Source: Chiridota heheva (lineage: Eukaryota > Echinodermata > Holothuroidea > Apodida > Chiridotidae). Taken from it: a stretch of 64,000 nt of DNA. Numbering within the stretch: the stretch's first letter is position 1; each line of letters begins with the position of its first letter. The stretch covers positions 768,001 through 832,000 of the forward strand of contig JAIGNY010002044.1 in the NCBI GenBank assembly GCA_020152595.1, read 5' to 3'. Below the pieces are notes generated by a model that had not been told where the DNA came from, made no database searches, and was given only the letters and a program-made list of their open reading frames with translations. A program made the position numbers and the translations under genes. This document shows, piece by piece, positions 13,301-24,700 of the stretch.

Positions 13301-13626
13301 CTGTGTCACTCACAGTGTCAAAAAATCTCGGAGTACTGTTTTTACTACTTGCATTTGTAGAGAATAGAATGCAAATTTATGACTGTACGTCATTTATATT
13401 TTTAGCGAAACTGGTTTAAAGAGCCATACCACAGTACATTTTCTGACTCTGGGTTCAACTTCAACTTTATGGTTTTAAAGGTACAAAATAAAGATAAAAT
13501 ACTTACAATTGCTGTTTGATGAAAATGTTCTGCTTGAGGAGCGAGTTCTACCCATGCACCTACAGGAACTACCTTTTCATTTCTTACCCCGAAGTTGTTA
13601 TTCTTAACTTTCCTTCTTCCCGACAT
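700..13626 (-). CDS. CCDC15: CCDC15 homologue, coiled-coil domain protein 15 (5' part, 5 exons)
   Basis: Five minus-strand exons join in frame: 13507-13626, 7289-7426, 5021-5293, 3487-3546 and 700-1337. The first four junctions are all phase 0 and every exon has GT-AG borders. The product starts MSGRR and carries the VPVGAWVE motif (residues 20-27) that marks the N-terminus of CCDC15. A basic coiled coil follows (residues 41-86, IEESKARRYEYEKAERLARF...), then a second helical block ending KQAKRDLAGRR (residues 87-177), and a low-complexity acidic/serine region ending in a helix with LFMDMEREQVKENIRKK. About 410 residues are present; human CCDC15 is about 951 aa, so the rest lies left of the window. 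In the literature CCDC15 is a centriole inner-scaffold protein. Identity rests on recalled similarity, strongest in exons 1-3; exon 4 is the least certain. The gene diverges from TTC12. Confidence 0.82.
1990..2685. mobile_element. foldback element of the AATATTCCCATGG subfamily with a duplicated left arm
   Basis: The left arm appears twice in tandem (about 1990-2090 and 2105-2215: TCCCATGGATTTTCATTT, GAAACAAAGTGGTG, TTAATATCTCATTCCG). Its inverse lies at 2583-2680. Between CCDC15 exons 4 and 5. Confidence 0.6.
3487..3546 (-). CDS. CCDC15: CCDC15 exon 4 (short)
   Basis: This 60-base, 20-codon exon (GNVPGGSWGLNYTRDKPASL) is flanked by TTGTAG and GTACGT. It is phase 0 on both sides, so skipping it would not change the frame. 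Support is splice sites plus phase; family similarity is weak. Confidence 0.6.
3904..4192 (-). mobile_element. I-type LINE 3' fragment
   Basis: Reads on the minus strand as the ORF2 C-terminus FFQKNPPDKIISFLHHASLY followed by the same 3' UTR and CAAA tail as the 22.4-26.1 kb copy. It lies in the CCDC15 intron between exons 3 and 4. Confidence 0.85.
4430..4925 (+). repeat. two diverged tandem copies, period about 290 bp
   Basis: 4430-4620 and 4725-4925 share ATATGAAACAAAAC, ATAGGGCACATCT and GGGCTATCTGTGTACCACAT. Between CCDC15 exons 3 and 4. Confidence 0.75.
5021..5293 (-). CDS. CCDC15: CCDC15 exon 3
   Basis: This 91-codon exon is phase 0 on both sides, from AELQQRVVNQ to EKVGR, with acceptor TGCAG and donor GTACAG. 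The segment QQSKEIGRIVKQAKRDLAGR matches the conserved QQAQALSETMKQARHRLA region of CCDC15. Confidence 0.85.
6395..6575 (-). mobile_element. tRNA-derived SINE
   Basis: The minus strand begins with a tRNA-like head: TGGCTCGGTTG (A box) and GGTTCGATTCC (B box). The shared body follows (TGTGTCCTTGAGCAAGGCAC, GTACCAGC). The tail is deleted. In CCDC15 intron 2. Confidence 0.8.
7289..7426 (-). CDS. CCDC15: CCDC15 exon 2
   Basis: This 46-codon exon is phase 0 on both sides and has a GTAAAC donor. Two neighbouring AGs exist at the acceptor; the one before 7426 keeps the frame, while the AG four bases upstream (at 7431-7432) would give an immediate stop. It encodes an arginine/glutamate-rich coiled coil matching the first CCDC15 helix. 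Confidence 0.83.
7835..8545 (+). repeat. C-rich degenerate minisatellite (CATGCCATCCCACCCTGTCC)
   Basis: About 30 copies of a 21-22 base unit with strong purine/pyrimidine asymmetry. It keeps long open frames on both strands but they are compositional artefacts. In CCDC15 intron 1. Confidence 0.9.
8992..9132 (+). pseudogene. THAP zinc-finger domain relic
   Basis: From the ATG at 8992 the plus strand reads MVIFCSAFGCTNCQGQKKEE then SFYRFPAGEQ. After a shift near 9080 it reads RWAKWITAVKPGNAKI. Together these are the N-terminal half of a THAP domain: the first two cysteines, the FP motif and the invariant tryptophan. The CxxHF half is missing. It lies antisense in CCDC15 intron 1. THAP domains occur in P-element transposases and in host regulators; which of the two this was cannot be told. 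Confidence 0.75.
9240..9770 (+). repeat. dispersed element with internal AATTTTCGTGAAATTT minisatellite, copy 1
   Basis: About 20 degenerate units of 17-20 bases (ATTTTCGTGAAATTTGCTTC) fill 9290-9670. After them comes a unique tail (CTTTACAAATAATTTTTG, CTGAGGTTTGTTGA) that also follows the copy at 56.8 kb. In CCDC15 intron 1. Confidence 0.85.
9770..11200. other. CCDC15 intron 1, no recognisable feature
   Basis: AT-rich sequence; short open frames here show no codon structure or family resemblance. Confidence 0.6.
11303..11395 (+). other. orphan exon-like ORF with splice donor, partly copied in inverted orientation
   Basis: Between CATCATAG and GTGAGT an open frame reads DPLRIAQQVFEVPSDDQPSW then HQYTRLHTFSDLK. 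It looks like coding sequence but I recognise no family. It lies antisense in CCDC15 intron 1. A 29-base stretch from its end recurs inverted at 12807-12839. Confidence 0.35.
13507..13626 (-). CDS. CCDC15: CCDC15 exon 1 (start codon)
   Basis: The ATG is at 13624-13626 and the exon encodes 40 residues including VPVGAWVE. The donor is GTAAGT at 13501-13506, phase 0. I chose this ATG because the frame upstream offers only a TTG two codons earlier and the CCDC15 signature follows within 20 residues. Confidence 0.85.
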
Positions 13627-13648
13627 TTTCAAACTTTGTGAAGATAAA

Positions 13649-13656
13649 TGACGTCA
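13649..13656. promoter_or_regulatory. CRE/ATF palindrome TGACGTCA upstream of CCDC15
   Basis: A perfect palindromic CRE lies 23 bases upstream of the CCDC15 start codon, and a CRE half-site (ACGT within GACGTAAC) lies about 15 bases further. The position fits a proximal promoter or 5' UTR. Function is inferred. Confidence 0.4.
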
Positions 13657-14024
13657 CAGCTGTAATGCCGACGTAACAGGTAGCGCAAAACTAAAACTAT
13701 TTTCCTCATTAAAGCCCATGATAAAAGAGTCAAGTTCAGGGTCCTTTTCATACCAGAACGCGAATGATTTAGGATATTTCGTGATATTTTCCGAAAAGTA
13801 CTATATTATCTCCTTTAAATGAGGGTACTTTCAATAGGAGGTCACAGGAGGTTTTGTCCTTTTTTTTAGGCTGAAGTGAAGAGTTGTACAGTCTCACCAA
13901 ATGACTCAAAATTTGGTATCGGTCCAAGGTAAAATAGTTCCCCATGAAACTTATTCTGAAACAGATCTGGTCAAATTTGGATATGCATAGTCAAGACCTA
14001 TCCATTTTTACCATTCCTGAATGT

Positions 14025-14250
14025 GAGGATGAAGACACCAACTTTCCATAGTAGACTTATTACACCGAGGATATGACGTCACAACTGGTCTGGATTCAGT
14101 CGTTTCTACACAAATGATACCACACTTTAAACTTAGATATCTCCTTAAACGGAATAAGATTTTTGCATTTTTGTTCACTTTTTGTTTCTTTTGATGTCCT
14201 TTTCATATGATATAGACTTGCTTGACCCAAAAGAGTTCTTGATCAAAATC
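14025..14250. mobile_element. foldback family partial copy
   Basis: Contains the arm motifs ATATCTCCTTAAACGGAATA, TTTTTGTTTCTTTTGATGTC and GACTTGCTTGACCC. It is in the CCDC15/TTC12 intergenic region. Confidence 0.65.
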
Positions 14251-15689
14251 AGAAGGGCGTTTTTTTTTTGCTAACCGAGTCAAGGTTTTTTTTTTTTAGG
14301 CATACAGATCTGATTTTTGATACTCATTTCGTTAAATTAAAAAATATTTAAGCATTCACAAGATATAATTATGATTAATATGAACATTCGTATTACAGGT
14401 TTTTGTACCATCACGTGCACGAAAAGTGTGTCCGAATACTCTTGAGACTCAAAAAAATTATACCCTCACTTTTCGGCTGTCAGTATAGAAAAAAAAAAAT
14501 TCTCCTGAAAATAAGGGCAAAGAAATTCCTCACACATTTAATTACTACTATGATATAGGCCTATGCATTCTTTACCTATTTTTGAGCGGAATTTCAGATT
14601 TTGTGCTGCCTTAATTAGGCCAAAGGTATTTCACAACTTTCTCTCTTTCCTTCATGCCAAACGCATGACGAATGTAGGAATTTAAACATTGTTTTGAAAA
14701 AATCGATGTCATAGATTTTTTAATTTATTTTGCATTGTGATTTTAAAGAGGAAAATATAGTACATTTAAACCTTAAAGAGGGCAAAGATAAAAGGTTTAA
14801 AAATTATCACGAAAATGTATAAACATATCACTTATGTTTTACGTTTAAGTAGATCCAAATTTGACAAAGATATTCGTCAGCAGGGTGCTTATTATTCCAG
14901 TGACGCAACAATAAGGTGTACGTGGGGTAAACACCACCAGTGGCATAGTGGCAGGGGCCATACGGAGAATGTCCCCCATTGAAGCTTTTCGGGTGCCGAG
15001 TGTTCAAAGGGGCACTAAAATTGTCATGAGAACACATTGTATATGGGGAAATTATCGTGTTAATCAACAGATCAATAACTTTGATTATGATTAACAACAA
15101 TAAAACTTATCTTTTATAAAATATTGGTGATTTATTTTCTCATTAAAAATCTTCCTACTTTAATTTACAAAGTAATATTCCATGTCCCAAAACGCTTGAT
15201 TTTTTTCCGAAAAGTCTTTTTCTTTACTGAGCTTCGGGGTAAGCTCGCTCACCGAGCCCCACCGTAAGTAGTCGAATTGGATTTCGCGCTCGGACAGTAA
15301 CCGTTGCATGTCGACCGCTCGTCTGCATTACTTAATATCTACCCTTTAAAGGGGGAACAATTTTATTGAAAATAGTTGAGGTAGAAGTTAAAACAATGAA
15401 AAAGCTTAGCTACTAGGAGAAAGGACATATTATATCATTGTATGAGCTAAAAAACACATGTGCCTATATAATCTTCCTTCGTTCATTCCTTGGCATACTT
15501 CTCAAATCTTTAATCTTACATCCAAAACATCTTAAAAAAACATCTCTGGACTTCAACCTATAAGACACAACTTGTAGTCAGTGAACATTTCTTCTTACTA
15601 TCCAAATTGTTTTGTTTTTTAAAGCTAATTTTAGTTTGTATTTATATGATTTTAAGCAATTTTGTGCTACTGAAATTACGAGAAACGCA

Positions 15690-15910
15690 GGGTTTCTGGT
15701 GCTGCGCCCAATGGGCCCCACCGACAGTGGCATAAGTAAGGGGACGGTGGCGGGGGCAGGGGCAGTCGCCCCCGACCAGGGCCCTATAAGGGGACCGTAA
15801 AAATATACCATTATACCGTTATACCATAGAGGCCCGCATGAAAGGCCCACTCTTCCCCGGCACGTAGAGCCATAGCTACGCGACCCCCGTGCACATTACC
15901 GGCCGCATAA
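15690..15910. other. GC-rich island in intergenic region
   Basis: Locally GC-rich sequence (GACGGTGGCGGGGGCAGGGG and onward) in otherwise AT-rich DNA. I see no gene. It is probably a repeat fragment. Confidence 0.4.
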
Positions 15911-16014
15911 GGTACTACGCAGTGAAGTATACGATAAATGAGGTACATAAATAAACATGTCTCAAATAAAAAGGTTTTGTCGTCTCCGTCAATTTATTAA
16001 CTTAATAAATCTCC

Positions 16015-16325
16015 TTTAATTCAGTTTCGGAAGTTCCTTCAGTTTTTGATAATTTCCTTTATTTTCAAGAAGTTTTCTTAATTTTCGGGAAATCTACTTC
16101 ATTTTGGGGGAAATATCCATCATTTCGGAAATTTCTTCAATGTTTAAAAAAGTTTCTTTAATTTTCGTAAAGTTTCTTCATATTTGGGATATTTTCTTCA
16201 ATTTTCAGGAAAGTTCCATTACTTCGGGGAAATTACTTTAACTTTCAGAAAATGCTATAACAAACTTTTATTAAAATTTCTGATAATTTCTCAAAATTTA
16301 CTTCAAATTTACAATGTTTTTAGAT
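16015..16325 (+). repeat. AATTTTCGTGAAATTT minisatellite, copy 2
   Basis: The same unit (TTTTCGGGAAATCTACTTCA and variants) over about 300 bases, but without the shared tail. In the CCDC15/TTC12 intergenic region. Confidence 0.8.
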
Positions 16326-16466
16326 TCCCAATGTTACCTGCAATCAGTCAGGAAGAAATATATGCAACCGGAAAATCCTCCATAGGGAAGGTGGGGGAAA
16401 AAAAGGGGGGGGGGGAGGGTCTATCTGATATGACCCACCACGCCCCTGAACCCAACGGGTCCCGAG

Positions 16467-16665
16467 CATAAATATCAGATATTTGATCCACAACAGATCG
16501 ATTAACTTTATGCCTCCATTACCCTCAAATGACGTGAGGGCAAAGGTCACATGAATATTCATTTGAACCAGAAAATTGATATACCGTTGCGTGCTATAGA
16601 TAAGCATTCGACTTTGGGGACTCCTAAAAAATACGCCCTTTCTTTCGGTCTAGTGCTCCTTTAAA
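16467..16665. mobile_element. truncated copy of the 39152-39389 MITE
   Basis: Shares ATCCACAACAGATC, GTGAGGGCAAAGGTCAC, TGAATATTCAT and the right end GTCTAGTGCTCCTTTA. The left end is missing. In the CCDC15/TTC12 intergenic region. Confidence 0.7.
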
Positions 16666-16806
16666 CATCTCCATGCTGCATGATAGTTTTATTTTTTAAG
16701 ACGTTTTTAAATGAACTTACATTGAAGAATGAATAAAATCAAGTTTTGCCGTCGTGATCGTAGATTTGCTGATCAAAACTCAATTTTACCAGTTTAAAAA
16801 GAAGTG

Positions 16807-16808
<2 letters not shown>

Positions 16809-16849
<41 letters not shown>
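16809..16849 (+). repeat. (GT)n microsatellite, about 20 copies
   Basis: Uninterrupted GT dinucleotides. In the CCDC15/TTC12 intergenic region. Confidence 0.98.
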
Positions 16850-16851
<2 letters not shown>

Positions 16852-16859
16852 AAGGAGGA

Positions 16860-18370
16860 GAGGGGAGGATTGTCCACTTTTAATTATTCTTGATTATAAT
16901 TATTTACAACATTACATTTAAAACAACAAGTAAACATAAAAACAAGTACGGTAATTCTACTGAAGATATAAAGGATTGAAGGATTTTTGCTGACTTAGCC
17001 GATTAAGATTCAGATTCAGATATGATATGAAATAGTGCGACAAATAACTTATCAGCCACATCAGCATATAACAAGAATGTATTTTATTTTTCAAGTGTTA
17101 TATAGCAGTATTTTGATAATACAACTAGATATATGCATCATGGACAGCCGAATATGTAACAATATTAGCTAAATTGCCTAAAATCCAAGAGAAACTATAT
17201 ACGAAAATTCCAAACAAGATGTCGACAGTTGCACAGTGGATTAGTATACGGTATTAGTATACATATTTTTTAAATAAAAATTTGTGATGTGGAACGAGAA
17301 GTATTTCTCTTTATTTTCGTACGGAAAACATTTGATTTATCCTAATACCGTAATTGCTCGAAGAGCGGATTAGCAAGTTCTGACTAATCGGTTTGTGAGC
17401 TTAGCTATGTACCTCTAATCAATATAAATCTGAGGAAAACATATAATTCTTATCATTTTGAGAGGCTAAAATTAACTGAAATTAAGTCGTCTTTCTCTTC
17501 ATACATGACAATCTTGCATGTCAAAAATACATTTATCCTGAAATCAGTCATAACTTTTTTTTGAATTTTAGGTACAAGGCCAGAATTAATATTCATACTA
17601 TTTTAGCTACAAGGTCAGAATTAATTATATGTGGTTTCTGAAATGTTTTTGAAATATTGTATGTACTTGTTTTTGTTCTGTCTTTTGTTATTGTGTTATT
17701 ATTGCATACTTGGAAATAAATGGTTATGGAATGAAATGAAATAAACTTCACGGCGGAGTTGACTTTGTCCTGTTCAGGTGAAGGTATTAATAATTTACTT
17801 TGTAACTTTCAAATTTTTGCAATATCTTCGAAAAGCTAAGAGCCAATGACAGACTCGTTGATACATTGAAGTGAAAATACAAGCAACGAACCATTTTTGC
17901 CAATATCTACTTGATGAATGTCAGCAAACAGATTTGGCGCTACGAAGAGGAAAGGGGCACTCGGAAGGCACTTGCCCCACGAGATCACTTTTCCCCCACT
18001 TTCCCCAGAAAATTTTGTAAGGTGTCATATTTTGTCCGATTTATAGGATTTTGTCCCACCATGAGACAAAATTGCCCCTCTCTTTCCTCCCATGACCAAA
18101 ATCCTGGCGCCGCTAATGACAGTAAAGTTGGATACAAAAAAGTACTGTCCCTTGAAGGAAATTTTTCTTTCCAATCATACAAATATAATGCCAATGAACG
18201 TTGTGTAGAATATACAGGATGGCCCACCAGTACTACAATTTTCTGAGAAAAAAAAAGTGTTGGGCCAAATGAAGTGACTGGTGGTCCGAGTGACTTTGCC
18301 TGTCATAGTGAATCAACCTTTTTCAGTCAGGGAACATTTAAGACACGTCCGTATTTAAATAGTTTAATAC
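16860..18370. other. intergenic sequence upstream of TTC12, no gene seen
   Basis: AT-rich; a 111-codon open frame at 17911-18246 overlaps an opposite-strand frame of similar length and looks compositional. Confidence 0.55.
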
Positions 18371-18376
18371 CACCAA

Positions 18377-18389
18377 GTAACTTGGCAAC
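18377..18389 (+). promoter_or_regulatory. RFX X-box-like motif upstream of TTC12
   Basis: GTAACTTGGCAAC fits the RFX X-box GTNRCC-N(0-3)-RGYAAC with one mismatch. It is about 280 bases before the TTC12 ATG. X-boxes commonly drive ciliary genes; one mismatched 13-mer can also occur by chance. Confidence 0.35.
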
Positions 18390-18668
18390 TAACTTTAAAG
18401 TAACGTCTTGATAATTTCTTACAATAATATATCATTAATTTACCATTTAAGTTAAAAAAGAAAAACATTAACACAAGAATTTATCATACTAAATTTATAA
18501 TGTACTATTTAAATCTCCACGCTTATATTGGTGCATCTTATGTAGACAAAAGTAGACCCTATTTTTTTTTAAGAGGTCCTATTTAAATTAAGATCTTTTG
18601 CGACCAGCAATTGAAAACGGCCAGGATATTCGTAGTTACTGTAATTATTCAAAATTACGAAAAATATA

Positions 18669-18729
18669 ATGGCATCGAGGCAAGAGAAGGAAGATTTTTC
18701 AGAATTTCTGAAAAAAATTGATGAGCTAG
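18669..18729 (+). CDS. TTC12: TTC12 exon 1 (start codon)
   Basis: ATG at 18669. The exon encodes MASRQEKEDFSEFLKKIDEL, which resembles the human start DDFQKFLKNVDEI. The donor is GTAGGC, phase 1. Confidence 0.88.
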
Positions 18730-21700
18730 GTAGGCATAATCATTTGATTTTGAGCAAAAATGCTTTATTCTTGTCTCGACAAAACTTCATGGTATTTATT
18801 ACTGAGCCATGCCAATACGTGTTATGCGATATTTTACTAGTATTTAATTTGACCAGTAAATGATCTAGAACAACATCCTTAACAATGGACTCATGACTTT
18901 GCACACAGCACTAGTTAGACTCACTGGTCTATAGTTACAGGGTAAACTGTGGTCACCCTTTTTAAAGATAGGAGTGACATTAGCAATTCTCCAATCACTA
19001 GAAACAACACCAACATCAAAGCACTTTTAAAAGATAATAGCTACTCAGGGGAACAGAAAGAACGTCAGAACACTCGCGTAAGACAGCAGGATGTATACCG
19101 GACCGGGTGGAAGAATAGAGGAGGGATATTCATGTTACTGATTTGTAAATTTACTATTAACTTAAATATAGGCCTAACCCAAAATATTTTTATTCGCAGC
19201 AGCTCCAGCACAGATATTTTATCGAGTTATGAAATCCTACTGTAAGTAATATCTTTTTTATATTTTATTTCTTACTTTTGATTTTTAGAGTCAGTTTTGA
19301 AGGGCAATGTCCCTGAGAAAGAGAATTCCTGCAATGAGCAGAACAGAACTGTAATCAACAAGAATGCTTTCAAAGATGAACATTCTAAGGTAAGAAGATT
19401 TACAACATGTTTATATGTTTACCGGTCGGTGGTTTTATGTTAATATTTCATAACTTATTAAATAAAAGGTAATATCAACACATTCATCATCACTTCAAGA
19501 ACATTTGCTGTTGGATCAAGCTTATTCCATGTACACAATATTGTTGCAGATATTCTGACACATGCTGAGAGTTTGAACATTAGTTGTTATGCTCCTTAAA
19601 ATTTCAAAAAATTCAGACCCTACCTAATATATAAACAGGTTGGGTCAGACATTTCCCCTTTATTTTCTTTATTCAGAAGTAATCAGGATCAAATTTCCCT
19701 TATCAATGGCTCTATTGTACTAGACCTCCATTTGGTCCTGGGTTGTTGTGGAAGTTGGTGTTGAGTATCAAATTAGCAGTGAATGAAGCCCTTATTGTGG
19801 GGTTTATTGGTTATTTTAATTAGGATAAGTGATCTCATTATTTGCTACAGTAAGGTTGTGGTTATGATTTGCAGGAACAAATTTTTAAGGCAAAGGACAA
19901 GTCATAAAATCTGGCTTTTGTGATTTTGAGTTTGTTTGTCATTTTGCTATTGGTACACTTTGCAGTTGAGCCACCCATGTTTTAGCCTGTCTTGTTTGTT
20001 CTGTAATGGATGTACATGTATAAAGGATGCATATAAAGGACACGGTGTTTGTTACTTTAAATATATGATATTTTCCTGTTATATTTCATATAAAAAAAGT
20101 TACTTAATACCTCCAGATCCAATGCAAGCCCATATAGGCTGGGGATTATCCCTGGTTTGCTTGGTGCAAAAGGATGAAAATACTTGACTCTCCTGGCGGC
20201 AGTGTTCACATTAAGGTTCGGGATTGCAGAATTCCCACACATATTATCAAATTCCCACTTCAAAATAATTAAAGGAGGGAATTTCTTGCAAAAATAAGAA
20301 GTAATGGCCAAATAATACCAAATTTAGGATTTTTTCAACCAAATTTTAACATTTGTTTGTATTTTTGATATATATATTTTGTTTCGGCATTTTGGATATT
20401 TTTTGGCCTTTTTGGTATTTTTTTAATTAAAAATCCCCCTCAAAAAAAACCCCTCAATTACACAAGAGGGAAAATCCCCCCCCATTTTTGATCCTTAGTG
20501 TGAACACTGCCTGGCGATCCACCAGTCCATCACATGTTACAGTAATTTCCCAGTAAGCTGGTGCTTATTTTACAATGGAGTCAACTTGAGGAATCAAATA
20601 TGAAGTGTCTTGCTCAAGAATGCAAAATGGTGCCCAGAGTGAAGTCAAACCTAGTATCTTTAAAGTAGCAGTCTGATGCTCTATCAATAAGTACTGTACA
20701 TGTACCACAGTTCATTTTAAAAAGCTGCCAGTTAAATTTCATGCATTATTTCAAACTGCTGGCCTATTCAACAAAGTAACTTACAATCCTGTAACTTTTT
20801 TCCGACTCATTTTTGGTGCTTTTTTCCCTAGAAAATGGAAGATACAGATTCCATGACAATGGATAAAGGTAAATATTATTTGAATCCCTTTTGCTTGTAC
20901 AGTCTGTTAATGACTTGTGAACTTGAAGCCATTTAGTAATAAATGTACAACCTTTCCACAACTTCAGAATGAGAATTTCATTATTGATACGAAAAAATCT
21001 TGGCAAGTTTAAGGTAAATCCATCCGAGTCATTAGGGCCATAGGGTCGGTGCTTGTCCCGGGTTTCCATGGCACAAGCAGATGAAAGCACATGACTCCTC
21101 CTGTTCAGGGTGTTTATAACAGGTTAACTCCCCAGCAATGTAGGTACTCATTTTACAGTCAAGTGGAGTAGAATAAAGTGTCTTGTTCAGGGACACAATG
21201 CAGCACTCGCAGCGGGAATCAAACCTGGTACCTTTCACATATGAGCATGACTCCTGAACCACTTTCATGATTGATAGGAAAACAAATCTTGACAAATAAG
21301 TGGCAAAGTAAACTATACTTTTCACATTTTGTATCGCTGTGCGCTCATATTGACAATGGTTTCTCCAAATTTGTCATCAGAAAAAAATTATTGTGTACAT
21401 AGAAGTCTTTTAACAAACTTATTTGCAAGATTTAAAGGTGAGGACTAGAAATATCTCTTTGAAAATGAAAACCATGATGTTTATGATTGTGCCTTTCTTT
21501 AACATAGTTTTTACTTTTTACATGAGAGATACCAATTAATGTACTGCCACTTTAGCAATCATTATTGCTCTCTTGTTTTTGAGAGAGGGAGAATTCATGA
21601 AATGAACCACAATATGCTTATAAAATAATGTAGAAGAAATTTTCCTTTCAGCCTTTTTGAATCAGTGATAAAAACTACTACACTTCTGCTAATGAAATGA

Positions 21701-24700
21701 TGATTTAAACACACATGCCAAAAAGTTTCTCTTTAAGCCTACCCGCACCCAACACCTGAGTTAATCTTGAAAGCTTGGGTATGACAATTACTAACCCAAC
21801 TTCCTGTTCAGTGTATTGTGTTTCCACTCTAAACAATGATTGTTTATCTGCCAATCCCATGCAAACCACAGCCAAGTAAGCTCAATGCTATTTGTGTGTA
21901 TAAGATTACACAAAGCCAGAGCTGAATAATCAAGGCACTTTTGTGATTGAAATCACGCATCCGTGTTAGGTGTCTTGGTAGGAGAAGTTTATTTTCAAAT
22001 TGGTGATAAAATAACTGTGTATCATAATGCTTGAGGTAATAATGTGCATTAACTGTGAATGATTGACGGACCATTTCTTATAGCAGAAGTGTAGTAGTTT
22101 TTATTAATTCATGCAGAATTTGAGTTCATTTATTAGTGTAGAACGATTGTCTTAAAGTGTACTGTGGGAAAAAATGGTATAGAATGCAAATGATTTTTAA
22201 TTATATAGTTTTACACTTATAGGTATATGCCAGGGAAAGCACATGTAAGTCACCTTTGGCTTGTTTTCAGTGTAGACCCAAGGAATTTGACAGGATGGGA
22301 ATACCAGGTTAACAGGTCTGCTCTTCTCAAGAAGTTCAGAGAACCAGGTAGGGAGTGTATCTCCTACCATTGGCACCAAAGCTCTCCATTCTCGTTAGAC
22401 ACGATATCCCACACAGCCCTGTTCGTGTGCACACCGACCTTCAGGCCATCTGTATTTCTATCTCCCTCCACAAAACTTTCACTCTCTGCAATATCTATCT
22501 CCCTCCCAACACCAACATTCAACCAACCAGCCTTAACAACCTCATCTCTCAGCTTCCCACCCCCTTCATCCTTCTTGGTGACTTCAACGCTCACAACCCT
22601 TTGTGGGGCTCTAATACCACCACCCCTAGAGGCAAGTTCATCAAAAACGCTCTCCGTCAGCACAGCCTGTCCTTACTGAACACTAACTCCCCGACCTACC
22701 TTCATCCTGCCACAGGCTCTCTCACCTGTATTGACCTGTCTATCTGTTCCCCTAACCTCCTCCCTGACTTTAGTTGGAGAGTCACTGCTGACCTCTGTGG
22801 TAGTGATCATTACCCTCTTCTTATTCACTCCAATCTTCAAATCCCCACTGAGCACACCCCCAACTGGAACCTCGACAAGGCTGACTGGTCCCTTTTGAAA
22901 CCCTCTGTGACTCACACCTCTCCCCCCATCTTCTCGAGGATGAGGATCCCATGTCTAACTTCAGTAATATCCTTATCAACATCGCCACCTGCTCAATTCC
23001 CAAAACCTCCAAACCCCAAATCATCCCCCCAACCCCTGGTTCTCAGATGACTGCAAAACCGCCATCAAGAACAGGAAAAGAGCCCTCAGGAACTTTAAAA
23101 CTAACCCGACCACCCATAACCTTAACCTCTTTCGCATCAGCCGTGCAAGGCCAGACGCACTATCAAGGACAGTAAAACCAACATTTGGAACAACTTTATC
23201 TCTTCTCTCACCACCAACACCCCACTAAGAAGATTTGGAGAATGGTTAACAGCTTCCACGGCAGAGTAGGCAAATCTTCCATCTCCCATCTCTCTTGGAA
23301 TGGAGACCTTCTCACCGCAAAAAAAGACATCGTTGACCACCTCGCCGCCTCTTTCAGCAACATCTCGGCCTCGACCAACTACTCCAATGCTTTCAAAATC
23401 AAAAAAGCTTGTGATGAAGCCCGGAGAATCACTTTTTCCTCTGACAACTCCGAAAGCTACAACACCCCTCTCACCCTTTCTGAATTAAACCAAGCCATCA
23501 GCGACGCTGGCTGCACCTCCAAGGGCCCAGATAACATCCCCTATCAGTTTCTGAAACACCTCCCCATCAAAGCCACCACTACCCTACTCACCATCTTCAA
23601 CCACATTTGGTCCTCACACTCCTTTCCCCCTATCTGGAGAACAGCTATTGTCATCCCCGTCCTTAAACCGGGGAAGGATAGCACCGACCCCACCAGCTAC
23701 CAACCCATCGCCCTTACTTGCTGTCTCTGTAAAATTATGGAAAAGATCATTAATCAGAGACTAAACTGGTTCCTCGAGACCAACAGAATCCTCTCTCCTC
23801 ACCAAAGCGGCTTCCAAAACGTCGCAATACCCCAGACCAGTTAATTACGCTCGACACCGCTATCCGGGAATCCTTTGCAAAAAGGAACACCTCATTGCCA
23901 TATTTTTTGACCTCGAGAAGCTTTTCGACACTACTTGGAAATACGGCATTACCCGGAAACTTCACACCATTGGCCTCAGAGGCCACCTCCCCATCTTTAT
24001 TCAAAACTTCCTCTCACCCAGGCAGTTCCAAGTTCGTATTGGCCACACCCTCTCCAAGCCGTACCCCAAGAAGAGGGCGTCCCCCAAGGCAGCATCCTCT
24101 CCCCACTCTCTTCAACCTGAGCATTAATGACATCGGGAATGACCTTGGCCCCAGCATCAAACGTACCCTCACGTGGATGACTTCACCATCTTCTACTCCT
24201 CCCCTAGCTTTCCTATTGTTGAAAATAGGCTTCAAACCAGCCTCAATCAGCTGCAAGTCTGGAGCAACAATAACGGTTTTAGATTCTCCAAAGATAAGAC
24301 AGTCTGCATGCACTTTTGTCATTTCAACAACCTTCACCCCTAACCCGAACTTTGTGCTCAATGGGAATCGCATCCCTAAAGTTGAAAACACAAAGTTCCT
24401 TGGTCTAACTCTAGACCCCAAGCTCACCTACAAGCCACACATCACCAACCTGAAACTAAAATGCAATAGCTCCCTCAACCTCCTCCGACTGCTCTCCAAC
24501 ACTACTTGGGAGCGAACGCGCTATGCTCTCCTCAAAATTTTCAGGCTCACCATTGGTGCAAGCTTGACTATGGCAATATTGTTTACTGTGTCGCTCACAA
24601 CTCATACCTCAACCACATTAACACCATCCAAAATGAAGCCCTCAGGCTTTGTCTAGGAGCCTACAGGACCTCCCCAATCACTAGCCTTCATGTTGAAGCC

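Noticed and set aside
22364-22663. Minus-strand open frames inside the LINE (also at 22673-22915, 23750-24004 and 24014-24427)
   Set aside because: Antisense shadows of the C-rich LINE ORF2.
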